This document shows positions 1 through 10,263 of a DNA stretch of 64,000 bases, in pieces. Positions within the stretch are counted from its first letter, which is position 1; every line of letters begins with the position of its first letter. Both the position numbers and the translations under genes were made by a program. The notes under the pieces are model-generated. The model was not told where the DNA came from. It saw only the letters and a list, made by a program, of their open reading frames with translations, and did no database searches. The stretch is from Tritrichomonas musculus (lineage: Eukaryota; Parabasalia; Tritrichomonadida; Tritrichomonadidae): the NCBI GenBank assembly GCA_039105265.1, contig JAPFFF010000063.1, forward strand, positions 620,001-684,000. The letters are read 5' to 3'.

Positions 1-1259
1 CCTGGTTGATAGTTCAATCCCATTATACGAACATTTTGTCCTGATGAAACTGTTCCTGAGAAAACGCGTCCAAAAGCATAAAATCGGCCTTTATCTTGAG
101 ATGGAATCATTTTAGAAACATAAAGCATTAAAGGACCATTTGGATCGCAGTTCTTGATTGCAGTTGCGCATTCGTCGTCAGTTGGTCCTGTGTAGAGAGT
201 CTCCATTCTATATTTTTGAGCTTCAACTGGTGAAGGAAGATGAAGAACAATCATTTCTAATAATGCATCTGCCATTGGCAGCCATCGTTTCAAAATTGAA
301 TTAACTAAAGCTTTATCTTCTAGTTGTTCTTCATTCTCTTTGAGCTTGAGTCCGAGTTTGTTGAGCATCTCAATGTATTCGTCCTTCTTCTTCTCCATGA
401 TTTTCCTTGTTAGTGTAACAATTGGTTTTAGAACGAACTGACAAAATGTTCTTTCTAATTGTTGTCCTTTTGAATTAACCGACTTGTTTATGAACTTTTT
501 GGTAGTTGAGTCAAAGTATTTTTCTCCCCATAAGTTTGGCATCAGCTTGTCTATTTGAACGCCAAACTTGAGTGAATAAATTTTTGCAAATTTCGTTAAT
601 GTGAATCCAAATCCATATAAACCAGAACCAAAGCATATTGTTCCATGTTGTGGTGATACAAGCAAAGGTCCCATTGGACCATCTTCTGTTGTGTATGTTG
701 ATATTATAACATTCACGTTATCAATTGTTTTTGCAAACGTTTGGTATATTTCTTCAGGATCTTTGTTGACTTCATACAGACAACGATCTATCTTGTTTAA
801 AATGACAACAGGCTTGATTCTTTCAGCCAATGCTTGACGAAGAACTGTTTCGGTTTGAACACAAACGCCTTCGACGCAGTCAACGACAACCAAGGCGCCA
901 TCTGTGACACGCAATGCAGCTGTTACTTCAGCAGAGAAGTCGATGTGTCCCGGTGAGTCAATCAAATTGATTAGGAAATTATTTCCTTCCGAATCCTTTG
1001 GTAATGAATCATCCGGAAATGAGTAATACAACGAGACACCCGTCGATTTGATCGTGATGCATCGTGCTTGCTCATCTTCTCGATCATCCATGAATCTTTT
1101 CTCTCCAGCTTCATCATTTGAGATTATTCCAGCTTTGGAGATTAACGAATCAGTCAACGTTGATTTACCGTGATCAACGTGTGCAATAACTGACATATTG
1201 CGGATGTTGTTCCTTTTGTTCATCGCTTTACGGAGTTGTTCAACTGTAAAGTTAACCAT
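1..1259 (-). CDS. EEF2: Elongation factor 2 (EF-2), 5' part, runs off the left edge
   Basis: This gene encodes the translocase GTPase of cytosolic translation, which moves peptidyl-tRNA and mRNA through the ribosome. About 419 N-terminal codons are in the window; the rest lies beyond base 1. The reverse-strand translation begins [15 protein letters not shown] and shows the G1 loop AHVDHGKST at about residue 25, the G3 motif DSPGH, and the G4 motif NKID, followed by the EF-2-type G' insert and the start of domain II. The start is fixed by the ATG at 1257-1259, which matches the conserved EF-2 N-terminus, and by an Inr-like TCATTTTTT about 22 nt upstream. No introns and no breaks are seen. The family is clear from the sequence alone. 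The GTPase core could in principle belong to an EFL paralogue, but the N-terminus is ordinary EF-2. Confidence 0.95.
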   Translation of the reverse strand, partial: MVNFTVEQLRKAMNKRNNIRNMSVIAHVDHGKSTLTDSLISKAGIISNDEAGEKRFMDDREDEQARCITIKSTGVSLYYSFPDDSLPKDSEGNNFLINLIDSPGHIDFSAEVTAALRVTDGALVVVDCVEGVCVQTETVLRQALAERIKPVVILNKIDRCLYEVNKDPEEIYQTFAKTIDNVNVIISTYTTEDGPMGPLLVSPQHGTICFGSGLYGFGFTLTKFAKIYSLKFGVQIDKLMPNLWGEKYFDSTTKKFINKSVNSKGQQLERTFCQFVLKPIVTLTRKIMEKKKDEYIEMLNKLGLKLKENEEQLEDKALVNSILKRWLPMADALLEMIVLHLPSPVEAQKYRMETLYTGPTDDECATAIKNCDPNGPLMLYVSKMIPSQDKGRFYAFGRVFSGTVSSGQNVRIMGLNYQP

Positions 1260-1281
1260 TTAACAACTAGAGTGTTAAATT

Positions 1282-1290
1282 AAAAAATGA
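1282..1290 (-). promoter_or_regulatory. Inr-like initiator of EF-2
   Basis: TCATTTTTT lies on the minus strand with its A about 30 nt upstream of the EF-2 ATG. It fits the trichomonad initiator consensus TCA(+1)YW placed just before the start codon. The inferred leader is about 29 nt. No TATA-like element is needed in this system. Confidence 0.55.
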
Positions 1291-1858
1291 TATTATTTAT
1301 ATGATATATTGTTTCAGTTGTTTGGTTTTTTTTTGTTTTTGAAATAATCATTTAACTTTTGAAAGAAAAAGTATAAAGTTTTGAATGGTTAATTCAATAT
1401 TTGAATTAATTCGAAAATTTTCCATTGAAAAAATTGAAAAGAGATAATTTTCTATCTCCATCTTAGTGTCATTCTTTTTTTGGTGCTTTATTTTAATCAT
1501 ATCTTGTCGGTTGATATTAAAAATCAAGGATTTAATAAGTTTATTGAAATTCAAAAAAAATATTAATTTTTTTTTTTTCCAGATATTGAGAAAATAAATA
1601 TTTTCCAATAGTAAATAATTAAACAAAATATATATTTGTTATATTGCTTAAAGAGAAATTCTTTATGAGAAAATAAAATCATTTACTTTTATTTGGTATT
1701 TTGAATTGTTCTTAATCGTCATACGTAACCTTTATGGACATTGGACATTTTATTGGATATTTCAAGGGTAAAAAAAAAAAATAAAAAACGTGCATGTAAC
1801 CGTCAAAATTTGGTTATTTTTTTTTAAGAATTTGAGTATAGAAATTGCTTAAAAATAG
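1291..1858. other. AT-rich intergenic stretch, no gene seen
   Basis: Homopolymer-rich sequence upstream of EF-2. A minus-strand 92-residue open frame here is dominated by F, N, K, I and L, as expected from AT-rich DNA, and has no recognisable motif. I see nothing functional beyond the EF-2 upstream region. Confidence 0.4.
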
Positions 1859-1860
1859 TA

Positions 1861-2146
1861 CAGTATAGTAAAAAAATATGAAAACGTAAAAATATTATTC
1901 AAAAAGTTGGGAAACAAGCTTTTTCATAATAAACACTCAATTTTTTTGAGTAAATATTGTTTTATCGTCATTTGAAAAAGTAGCTTTTCCAGCTTTTTGA
2001 ATTTTACGAAAAAGTTCGAAAATCCATTTTTTCAAATGACGTTAAAAAGAATTAGCCAAGCAAATTTGGCCTTATTTCTTTGAAAAAGTGTATTTTCCAA
2101 CTTTTTTAGTATTTTTTTGACAATTTCATATTTTTTTACTATACTG
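1861..2146. mobile_element. 286-bp MITE with TA flanks (Tc1/mariner/pogo-like)
   Basis: The two ends are inverted copies of CAGTATAGTAAAAAAATATG plus AAA (23 identical bases), each bordered by TA (1859-1860 and 2147-2148). That arrangement fits the TA target-site duplication of the Tc1/mariner/pogo superfamily. The interior has no coding capacity and contains further inverted segments: TTTGAAAAAGT-type sequence and ATTTGAAAAA / TTTTTCAAAT with CGTCA partners. A short palindromic element of this kind is best described as a MITE. The superfamily is inferred from the flanks and the CAGT start only. Confidence 0.75.
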
Positions 2147-2160
2147 TAACTATTTTTATC

Positions 2161-2341
2161 AAAATCGCAAACTAAAAAAAAAAAAAAAAAAAAAAATCAA
2201 ATTATTGGACTTGACGATCAATTTAAATTTTTTTTTTTCTCTGTCTCCCCCCCCCCCCCCGCTCGCCATCATTTTTCGCGAAGTGAAAATCGCAAACTAA
2301 AAAAAAAAAAAAAATAATCAAATTATTGACCTTGACGATCA
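2161..2341. repeat. Two-copy direct repeat, period 125 bp, with poly-A and poly-C runs
   Basis: AAAATCGCAAACT followed by an A-run, TCAAATTATTG and CTTGACGATC occurs at 2161-2220 and again at 2286-2341. The copies differ mainly in A-run length. Between them is a C-run of about 12 at 2247-2260, which is striking in DNA this AT-rich. It is a local tandem duplication with no coding sense. Confidence 0.7.
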
Positions 2342-2611
2342 AAGATCAGAAAATTTTGAAATTTTGGTCATTTTTTTTGGATATTTTCATTATGGTCATG
2401 GACATTGGACATTTTCGCTATTTTTTTCAAACAAACCTATTCAATTCCACTTTTTGGACATTTTTTTGTAACGTACAAAAAAGGTTAAGTCATACGTTAA
2501 ATAAAAAATATAAATTCTTTGAATTGCTCTTAATTTTATGATAAAATTATTATTTTATTATATTAAATGTTTATATATTATTATTATTTTGTTGTTTTAA
2601 AAGTAAAAAAA

Positions 2612-2701
2612 ATGTTTTTGAGAAAGAGCTTCAGGAACTCACAAGCTAAACCTCCAAGATATAGACTGAGAACATCCATGCAGAAGAAGTTCAAAATCTA
2701 A
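2612..2701 (+). CDS. Possible 29-residue basic peptide, uncertain
   Basis: A short frame beginning MFLRKSFRN, with 10 Lys/Arg in 29 residues. The stretch is visibly less AT-rich than its surroundings and uses codons such as TTC, AAG and CCA that recur in highly expressed genes. The order KSFR then PPRYRLRT loosely recalls small basic ribosomal proteins of the L39e type, but the match is too weak to name and the length is too short for L39e. No convincing Inr lies directly upstream. It could be a decayed gene fragment or chance. Confidence 0.15.
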   Translation: MFLRKSFRNSQAKPPRYRLRTSMQKKFKI

Positions 2702-3168
2702 GTCCCCGAGTTCTTGCTAAAAAAGGTGCCACAATAATAAAAATGCTTATCGTTTCTACTTTTTGAATCAATATTTCGTTTTTAATTCAATTTAGGTTTT
2801 GTGTATTTATTTGGTCAATTTTGATCATCCTTATTCATTTTTTTTTCTGATGATATTTGCACACCCCCTTTCAAAAAGCAGGCACGAAAATTCAATACTT
2901 CTTCATTCAAAAAAAAAAAGGATACAAAAAAAAAAAAATCAATTAACTTTCAAGAAAAAAGGTTTTCTGATATTAAAAATCGTAATTAAATAGAATGATA
3001 GAGAAAATAATTTCAAAAAACAATTTTTGAGAAAATTATCAGATGCATTATTCTAATGAAATAAAAATTTTTATTAAAAAGGATTAAAAAGCTTGTAAAT
3101 TTTTTAATAAACCTTTTTTTATATAAATATTTATTCCACATTTTGAGATAGATGAATTTTAAAATTTT

Positions 3169-3241
3169 CGGGTCAAAAACCGCTGTGGGTAGGAGGTAAT
3201 TTGCGACCCCTGGTCAAAATTTACCTAAAATTTTTGACCCG
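3169..3241. repeat. Inverted repeat around CGGGTCAAAAA
   Basis: CGGGTCAAAAA at 3169-3179 and its exact reverse complement at 3231-3241 enclose a comparatively GC-rich loop that itself has GGTCAAAATTT. It would form an 11-bp stem. It sits just outside the left target-site duplication of the Mutator-like element, so it may be the end of another decayed element. No function is assigned. Confidence 0.5.
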
Positions 3242-3289
3242 ATTGAAAATATGTAAATCGGGTACCCCTTACAAGGTCTATTGAGTATC

Positions 3290-5465
3290 AAAGGTCGTAC
3301 AACTAAATTGAATAAAAAATAAAATTAAATAAATTTATATTTATCTTAATAAATAATTTAATTAATAATTATAATATATAATTTATATATTTTATATCCA
3401 ATATTATAAAATGTAATGGTTGAAATAAAGACTTTAATTAAAATTCAATATATATCGATTTCTTATATATTTGCATCATTTAAAAAATATAAATGTCATT
3501 TGAATGGATATACTATGTGTTATACAAATAATATTTTACTTTTTGACGAAATCCTTCAGTAATTGAAATATTAAACTTTTTATATTTATGAAACCAATCA
3601 ACTAAATCTTCATTTTTAGAAAAAACTGACATTTGATTTAGAATGAAATTCAAATATATTAGAAAGTAAATGCATATAAATAAAATTGTATTCGTCATTT
3701 GGCTCCTGCAACGTCCAATTTTTTTAAAATCATCATTTAATAATTCAACAAATTCAATTGTTCTGCATTTTTGAAAGGGGAACCTATTTGAGATTTTTTT
3801 CAAATTTGGATTTGTGATTTTTAAATATGATAAATAATTTTAATTTTCAATTCTGATAAAATGTTAATTAGTAATAAAAAAAATTTATCGTAGCAAAAAA
3901 AAGATATGATAAAAAAGATGTTTTTCATTCAAAAATTTAAACTTTTTGATACAAATCCTATTTTTTTATTCAATTTTTATTATTTTATTCTCAAATGAAT
4001 ATGAATAATATGTTTATATCTTTTTATTAAATAGAGTAATTAAAAATATATCATATGATAATACTTATATATATACTCAATTTATATATATTAATTATTT
4101 TGACAAAATATTAAACCTAAAATAAGATATGCATTAAATTAATAGTATCTGCATTTTAAGAAAAAACGTTATTTAATGAGTAGATAACGTATTTTTTGCT
4201 TAATAAATAATCATTATTTTGATAAACAAAAAATATTTGTTAAAAAAAGAATCAGTAATTCAATTAAATATGCGTTTAAAACAATTATTTATTATTCGTT
4301 TACATTAAAATTTAATATTTCAGATAAATCATAATTAATTTTTCCAATTTTTGATTTTTAATTTGCAAATTTATTGTCCATTGATTTGTATAAGATGATA
4401 TTGAATCTTTTAAATGCGGAAATAAGTGGATTTTGAAAAAGAATTATGCATATTTTAAATAACAATTCAATAATAAAGTTTATATAAAAGTAGGTTTTTT
4501 TCGAGTGAAACGAAATCATTGAACTGGAATATTAATTTTTCTGCATTTTCAGCCAAAACTGATAAATAATTCTTTAAAAAAATTAATGTTTCCAAATCAT
4601 ATTATATATACAAAAAGTTGTTTCGGAAATATTCAATTTTTTGGAAAATAAAAAAGTAATAATTGAAAAAGTTTTGAAATAAAAATTATTAGCTTTCAAA
4701 AAATAAAGATTTTATATCAAAAAGTTATTTGGAAATAGTTCAAATTTTTTTTTGAATAATCTTACTCAGAAATATTATATATTGAATTATCTTTTTATTC
4801 CTACGATGAATATTCTTTATTTATTCTCATTGAAATTAATATAAATATTTTTATAACTATATTAATTATGGATTACTAAATGTATTTCTATGTGTCAAAA
4901 AACACTTAATTGTATAAAAAATCTTGAAATAAATGATTATTAATATATATTTTATTCTATATATATTTTAAGTTCCATTATATATTTTATATTATATAAA
5001 TATATTTCAAAATATTTTATATTTATTTGTATATCTTCATTTTTTTTAACAAAAAAAATTGAGGCAAAAATTCCCCTTTGCATTTTTGGCTAAAAAATTT
5101 ATTTTTTTTTTTCAATAATAATAACTATTTTTATATAACACTTAATGTTTTACAAGCATATAAAAAGATATCAAAAGAATTAATGATTAAAATAAATTAT
5201 ATAAAAAGTTATCGCTATTCTAAATTTTTATATAGTGTTATAAAATTCTTATCAAAAATAATTAAAATAAATTGAGATAAAATACTCAAATTTATTTTCT
5301 GAAGAAAATTTAATATATACTTATATCCTTTTAGTTTTAATTTTAATTTGAATTTTGTACGATGCAAATATTTATAAAACTGATTATTATTATTATAATA
5401 AAATATAATTAGTTTAAACAAACCAATCATTGAGTTTTACTGTTAAAATTCAGTTGTACGACCTT
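3290..5465. mobile_element. Mutator-like non-autonomous element, 2.18 kb
   Basis: The left end reads AAAGGTCGTACAACTAAATT and the right end, on the opposite strand, AAGGTCGTACAACTGAATTT. They are bordered by the same 9-bp word TTGAGTATC at 3281-3289 and 5466-5474. A 9-bp target-site duplication with short imperfect TIRs is typical of the Mutator superfamily. The interior is very AT-rich and has no transposase; a 96-residue minus frame at 3513-3803 is the only notable ORF and is unrecognised. The right end stops 51 bp before the Inr of the UBA3-like gene, so that promoter is confined to a very short segment or overlaps the element. Confidence 0.7.
3735..4010 (+). repeat. Dispersed repeat, copy A (partner at 58800-59035, inverted)
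   Basis: Inside the Mutator-like element. The core at about 3802-3917 is nearly identical, over more than 100 bp, to the reverse complement of 58892-59007: it shares AAATATGATAAATAATTTTA, CTGATAAAATGTTAATTAGT and ATTTATCGTAGC. Weaker similarity extends outward to roughly 3735 and 4010. It marks a dispersed transposon-derived family present twice in this window. Confidence 0.75.
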
Positions 5466-5516
5466 TTGAGTATCTCACTTATTTAGTGTCAAAATATAGT
5501 AATTGTCATAATTATT

Positions 5517-5526
5517 TCATTTTTTT
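5517..5526 (+). promoter_or_regulatory. Inr-like initiator of the UBA3-like gene
   Basis: TCATTTTTTT ends 3 nt before the ATG at 5530, implying a leader of only about 11 nt. It is a close match to the trichomonad initiator and supports the chosen start codon. Confidence 0.6.
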
Positions 5527-5529
5527 ATT

Positions 5530-6864
5530 ATGTTTTCACCAGGTTTTACATCATTAATTGAAGAAGCAGGACCTTTTGTAGGACAATACTATGATCACGA
5601 CCCTAAAAGTTCAAAAGATTATCTTCGAGATGTCAGAGTACTTGTAATCGGAGCTGGAGGATTGGGATGTGAAATATTAAAGTGTCTTGCTTTCAATGGA
5701 TTTAAACATATTGACATTATAGATATGGACCTGATTGATATTTCGAATTTAAATAGACAATTTCTGTTTAGGCAAAAAGATATTGGCAAATATAAATCAC
5801 AAGTTGCAGCTGAATATATAAAAACTCGTGTTCGTGGAAGATTTGGAAAAATTAAATATACTGATGAAAACGGAAAAGAAATAGAAGATGATATCGAAAT
5901 CAACTATAAAACATGTAAAATACAAGAACTTCCAGATGAATACTATTTAAAATTCCATATTGTTATTGGAGGTCTTGATAATCCTGATGCACGATTATGG
6001 ATGAGTCAAAAGCTTGTAGAAATAGCAAAGAGATCAAACAATGAATTATGCATTCCATTCATTGATGGCGGAACAACCTCATGGTCAGGAAATATCATGG
6101 TTATTTTTCCAAATCATAATGCATGCATGGAATGCATCAGAAAAATATTTACTGAACCATCTAAGTACGCATTCTGTTCAGCTGCAACAAAACCAAGAAA
6201 ACCAGAGCATTGCGTCATCTTCGGGCATGGTGTAGTGAAAGACAAATTAGAAAAAGAAGAAAAGATATTTGATGATGATAATGATGAATTAATGTTAGAA
6301 GTCGTAGATTTAGCAAATGCGCATGCAAAGGAATATGGATTACCATTTACAATTGATTTGAGATTTGCTAGAAAAGTTATTAAAAATACAGTTCCTGCTA
6401 TTGCGTCCACACAGGCAATTGTCGCATCAATATGTTGTACAGAAGCCCTTAAACTTGTTTCCGACTGTGCACCATTCCTCTGCAATAAAGTTGATCCAGA
6501 TATCGATAATAATCCATACAATTATGTAAACTTTGATGGAAATTCAAGTTACGTTGGCGCAAATTTCAATGCTATTAAATATAATAGAATAAAAAATTGC
6601 TCTGTTTGCCAAGATAACTTTCCAAAAATTAAATATAATCCTGATGAGACAGTAGCAGATTTCTTAAAGAGACTTGAAACAGATATTAATTTCCCAAATG
6701 CTACCAGTCTGATTGTAGGAAAGCAAACCATTGCTTCAACTCTCCTTGAATCAAATCAAATAAATTTATCCAAAAAAATGGGAGAGTTTGGTATTCATGT
6801 TGGAGATCAAATAGGTGGTTCATCATTAGTAACCAATAAGGAATTCAAAGCTATTTTAATATAA
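5530..6864 (+). CDS. UBA3: UBA3-like NEDD8-activating enzyme, catalytic subunit
   Basis: An E1-type adenylating enzyme that would activate the ubiquitin-like protein NEDD8, together with an APPBP1-like partner, for transfer to a UBC12-like E2. The 444 residues match the usual UBA3 length. The nucleotide-binding loop GAGGLGCEILK starts near residue 42, followed by DMDLIDISNLNRQFLF, the classic E1 adenylation signature. The cysteine in TKPRKPEHC at about 230 aligns with the UBA3 active-site region (PRLPEHC in animals). The CMEC and CSVC pairs provide zinc ligands. The last 85 residues have the ubiquitin-fold E2-binding domain layout. SUMO E1 subunit UBA2 is the main alternative, but it is longer and has a different active-site context. 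The frame is intact and intronless, and ends in TAA followed by an AATAAA. Confidence 0.87.
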   Translation: MFSPGFTSLIEEAGPFVGQYYDHDPKSSKDYLRDVRVLVIGAGGLGCEILKCLAFNGFKHIDIIDMDLIDISNLNRQFLFRQKDIGKYKSQVAAEYIKTRVRGRFGKIKYTDENGKEIEDDIEINYKTCKIQELPDEYYLKFHIVIGGLDNPDARLWMSQKLVEIAKRSNNELCIPFIDGGTTSWSGNIMVIFPNHNACMECIRKIFTEPSKYAFCSAATKPRKPEHCVIFGHGVVKDKLEKEEKIFDDDNDELMLEVVDLANAHAKEYGLPFTIDLRFARKVIKNTVPAIASTQAIVASICCTEALKLVSDCAPFLCNKVDPDIDNNPYNYVNFDGNSSYVGANFNAIKYNRIKNCSVCQDNFPKIKYNPDETVADFLKRLETDINFPNATSLIVGKQTIASTLLESNQINLSKKMGEFGIHVGDQIGGSSLVTNKEFKAILI

Positions 6865-7103
6865 GACAATAAAAAAATTATTTTTTTAATAAATATATTT
6901 AATGAACATTATTTCTTTTTTGAATGCAGTGCCTCATCCTTTTTCGGTATAAAGTTAAAGATCTCTTCCCGAAAAATTGAGAGGGGAAATTCCCGTCCTA
7001 AACTCCAAAAAATATTCCCGGGAAGAGATCAAATTGAATGGAATTATAAAAAATAGGAAATAAATAAAAAAAAATATTTGACAAATAATCTTTGAAATTT
7101 ATA

Positions 7104-8093
7104 GTAGTGTCGATAAGTGGCCACGCTCTCAATTAAGTGGCCACGGTGATTTGACAATCAACTCCACTAAAATTATTGGGGAATAGAATGGCATGCTCTC
7201 AATTTTGTAAAAAATTCAAAGGATATAAATTTTTATTCCCGTGGCCATCTTTAAGGTGTCAGAAAATAAGAAATTCATTTCAATAATGTAGGTGTAAAAT
7301 GGCTCACTCACAATTTCCTACTTTTTCTTAAGAAAAATGTGGATGCAAAAATTCGTTTTTAAGGTGTCAAAAAAATCAAAATCCACTCAAATAATTGTGG
7401 TATAAAACGGCATTATGGTGCCGTTTATTTGAATAAAAAGATCAATAAAATTCAATGAGTAACCACTATTTTCTTCTCAAAAATTATCTACTTTTATGAA
7501 ATCATAACTCAGCATCATCTAGCCCCTGCCTTCTTACGTTCGCTATATCGACATACCAAAAATAAATTGCTGATGCTTTTCTCAGCATCAATTTGGTACC
7601 TACGTTTATTTACAGAAAAGCAGCAGCTTTATTCTCTAATATCGCTTTTAAACTTATTCAGGATCTTATTTTTTACTAGCGCTATCAAGAAAATCGACAA
7701 AACAAATCATTAAATCCAACTAATGCTTTCATTTGGATGGTCTTATCCTGATTCAAAGAAACATTACCCTCTAATAATTACTAAATATCGATCTAAAAGA
7801 TTAGAAAGAAATAATGATAAGTTAGATCAAACTTTTGTTTTGTGATTTTGTTTTGATTGTATTAGTAAAAATTAAGATATTGATTCTTGATTATACAATG
7901 TTAAAGATTAATAAATAAGTTAATTGATCTCTAATGATTATTAGTTAATCACGAATATTGATAGAAATTGTATATTTTTGCTATTTTATTTTTCATTTTT
8001 AAATCTTTTTGAATTAAAATCTTATATAAACTTTTTGAATTAATCTGACACCGTGGCCACTTAATTGAGAGCGTGGCCACTTATAGACACTAC
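7104..8093. mobile_element. Nested 990-bp TIR element with 45-bp near-perfect ends
   Basis: Both ends begin GTAGTGTC and continue for 45 bp with a single mismatch. The end contains AAGTGGCCACG twice, about 21 bp apart, with CTCTCAATT between, a likely paired transposase-binding site. The flanks are TATA on each side, so the duplication could be TA or longer and the superfamily is open. Tc1/mariner/pogo-like is the first guess. The interior has further GTGGCCA and AAGGTGTCA segments but no ORF of note. The near-identity of the ends suggests a recent insertion into the hAT element around it. Confidence 0.75.
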
Positions 8094-8984
8094 TATATTC
8101 TTTTTTTTAGGCTGACGATGAAATTTCAGAGCCATTATCAAAATTCAATAAAAATTGAATGATCGGCTCTGAATTCATTCAAATTTTAATAAATTATATT
8201 TTTTAAAAAACGTGATAAAACGAAACTATTTTCTTCAAAAATGTTAATGCGTTATATATGTTATTATACATCATATATAAAAATTAATAAAGTAATAAAT
8301 TTAAAATTTCTGACATACATTCCAAAGATAATTGCCAAACATTGATTTTTTTTACATTATCTACGTTTTTCTCAAATAAAAACAAATAAAAAATAAAAAT
8401 AAAGAGTTTTAACGAATAAGTAATATATGAAAAGTTATTTATTTTATTTATAATCAATCAATGTTAATTTAAAAATGTTCCAAAAAATCTGAACAATTCA
8501 ATGAAAGCATTCAAAAAGTTATGAAATTCAAAGAAAAAAATAATCCAAAATCCTATGTGCCAATTGGTCAGATTTTAACATATTTATTTTATCTCCTAAG
8601 AACAAATTTAAGCATCATAAAATAAATAAGTTTCAAAGACGAATAATGAACATAAAATTGAGAGCATAACGATCATTTAAAAAATAAAATTATCTTGCAA
8701 AATAATTCGTAAAATTATGTTTTTATCTTAAATATAATATTATAAATATTTTAATTAAATAATATCTTATTATTAATTCATTGAAAAGGCAAAATTGTTA
8801 AAAATAAATGAATTTTGGAAAATACGTTTTTTTGAAACTTTTGCGTTTTATTACGTTTTTTTTAAAAAAACTATTAAAAATAGTATGTCTAATTATTTAA
8901 TTTTTATATCAATTAAAAATAAATAAATAAATATTTTTAGCGTATATTTATTAAAATTAAAATGAGTTAATGTAATTATGGATA

Positions 8985-9520
8985 TCATTTATATCCAAGT
9001 TCAGGAAATTTTTTGAGTTTTAGCGATTTAATTGGATCATCAATTAAATCATTAAATGGTATTGATCCTGCACATTCAAGAATTGAGTCAAATTTGACTA
9101 CTAAACGTGCTTTTAAAGTTTCAGGACCAACATGGCACATTTCGGTGTTAGTTACATTTGAAAGTGCAGAAAAGACCCTCTCAACAGGAGCCTCTGAACT
9201 AGGAATCTGAATTATTTCTTGTGCTAACAATGGAATGGAGTGTTACTTGTTGCTATATATCTTAGTATGTGTTCCATCACTGCTAAATGCTTGTTTTTGA
9301 GAAGTATTGAATTATTTATTTGAACCTCTCTAAAGCATATATGATTTCTTGCTCCATTTTTAGATAAAAATAGTCTTCCACAAGTCAAGCAAAAATAAGA
9401 TTTTGCAAAATGACTTTTAATGTCAATTGAATATGAAAATTCTTCGAAAAATGTACCATAATTGTTTCGAAAAAAATGTTGAGAATTGTTTTTTGGTGGA
9501 AAAATTTGTTGTTTTTCCAT
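8985..9520 (-). pseudogene. hAT transposase remnant: zinc finger joined to C-terminal dimerisation domain
   Basis: Two minus-strand frames overlap by a few bases. The upstream one (9224-9520, 98 residues from MEKQQIFPP) has CLTCGRLFLSKNGARNHIC, a C2-type zinc-finger pattern like the BED/DNA-binding N-terminus of transposases. The downstream one (8985 to about 9239) reads IIQIPSSEAPVERVFSALSN and then VGPETLKARLVVK, the hallmark of the hATC dimerisation domain. The two are in different frames, and the RNase-H-like catalytic middle, normally about 400 residues, is missing. It is therefore an internal-deletion derivative, unable to make an active transposase. It lies in the middle of the 6956-11045 element and confirms its hAT identity. 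Confidence 0.8.
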
Positions 9521-10130
9521 TATTTGCTTGTTTTTTATATTTGGACAAATATACTATTAAAATAATTGATAAAACACATTGAAAAAACAATACTTAAAAA
9601 GTTTTGGTTCTGAATTTTTTTGATTACTAACCGCCGTCATTCCGTTTATTTTTTTTTTGAAAGCTTAATTGTCTCTATTAAAGTTATTTTTATCTTATTG
9701 TTTTTATTATTTTAAATCATAGATTATTTCAAAATTAGTTAGCAAATAAAATATATAATATTTATTATTAAAAATATGCCCAAATATTATTGATTTTCTT
9801 TTTTTTAATAATAGGACTAATATTTGATTTATATTTATAATAAATATAAAATAAATAATTAATTTTGATAAAACTTATTATAATATTTAAATAAATTAAA
9901 AAATCATTTTTTTTATTGGAGATAATTATATTTTTAAATCAGTTTAAATAACCATTTATTCATAGAAATTATTTGATAAATCACATAGAATCAGTCAGCC
10001 TAACTTTTTTTTAAAAAATAATTGAAAATATTCAATGCATTTTTTTTGTTTTTATTTAATTTTTTCATATTAAACCACAACTTTTTCTTAAATTCCCATT
10101 TTCTCAAACCATTTTATAATTCAAAAAAAT

Positions 10131-10263
10131 AAACTTTTTCAGAACTTCCCCATTTCCCCAAATATTTCCCATGTCAAAAAGTTTAACTTTTTCATACAAA
10201 TTTCAATACTTCCCCATTCCAGGGAATGGGGAAATGGGGAAATTGGGAAGTTTAGAAAAAGTT
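10131..10263. repeat. Foldback with CCCC-rich arms
   Basis: Left arm 10131-10171 (ACTTTTTCAGAACTTCCCCA onward) pairs with right arm 10222-10263 as inverted repeats of about 40 bp with a few mismatches. A second, inner palindrome CCATTCCAGGGAATGG is centred near 10221. The G/C runs stand out against the background. It is probably a small foldback element or part of the host hAT element's structure. Confidence 0.6.

Noticed and set aside
601-837. 78-residue plus-strand open frame
   Set aside because: Antisense to the well-conserved EF-2 coding sequence.
3513-3803. 96-residue minus-strand frame inside the Mutator-like element
   Set aside because: No recognisable motif, AT-biased composition, and part of it falls in a dispersed repeat. 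It may be a gene fragment, but I cannot support it.
9013-9210. 65-residue plus-strand frame
   Set aside because: Antisense to the hATC domain remnant.
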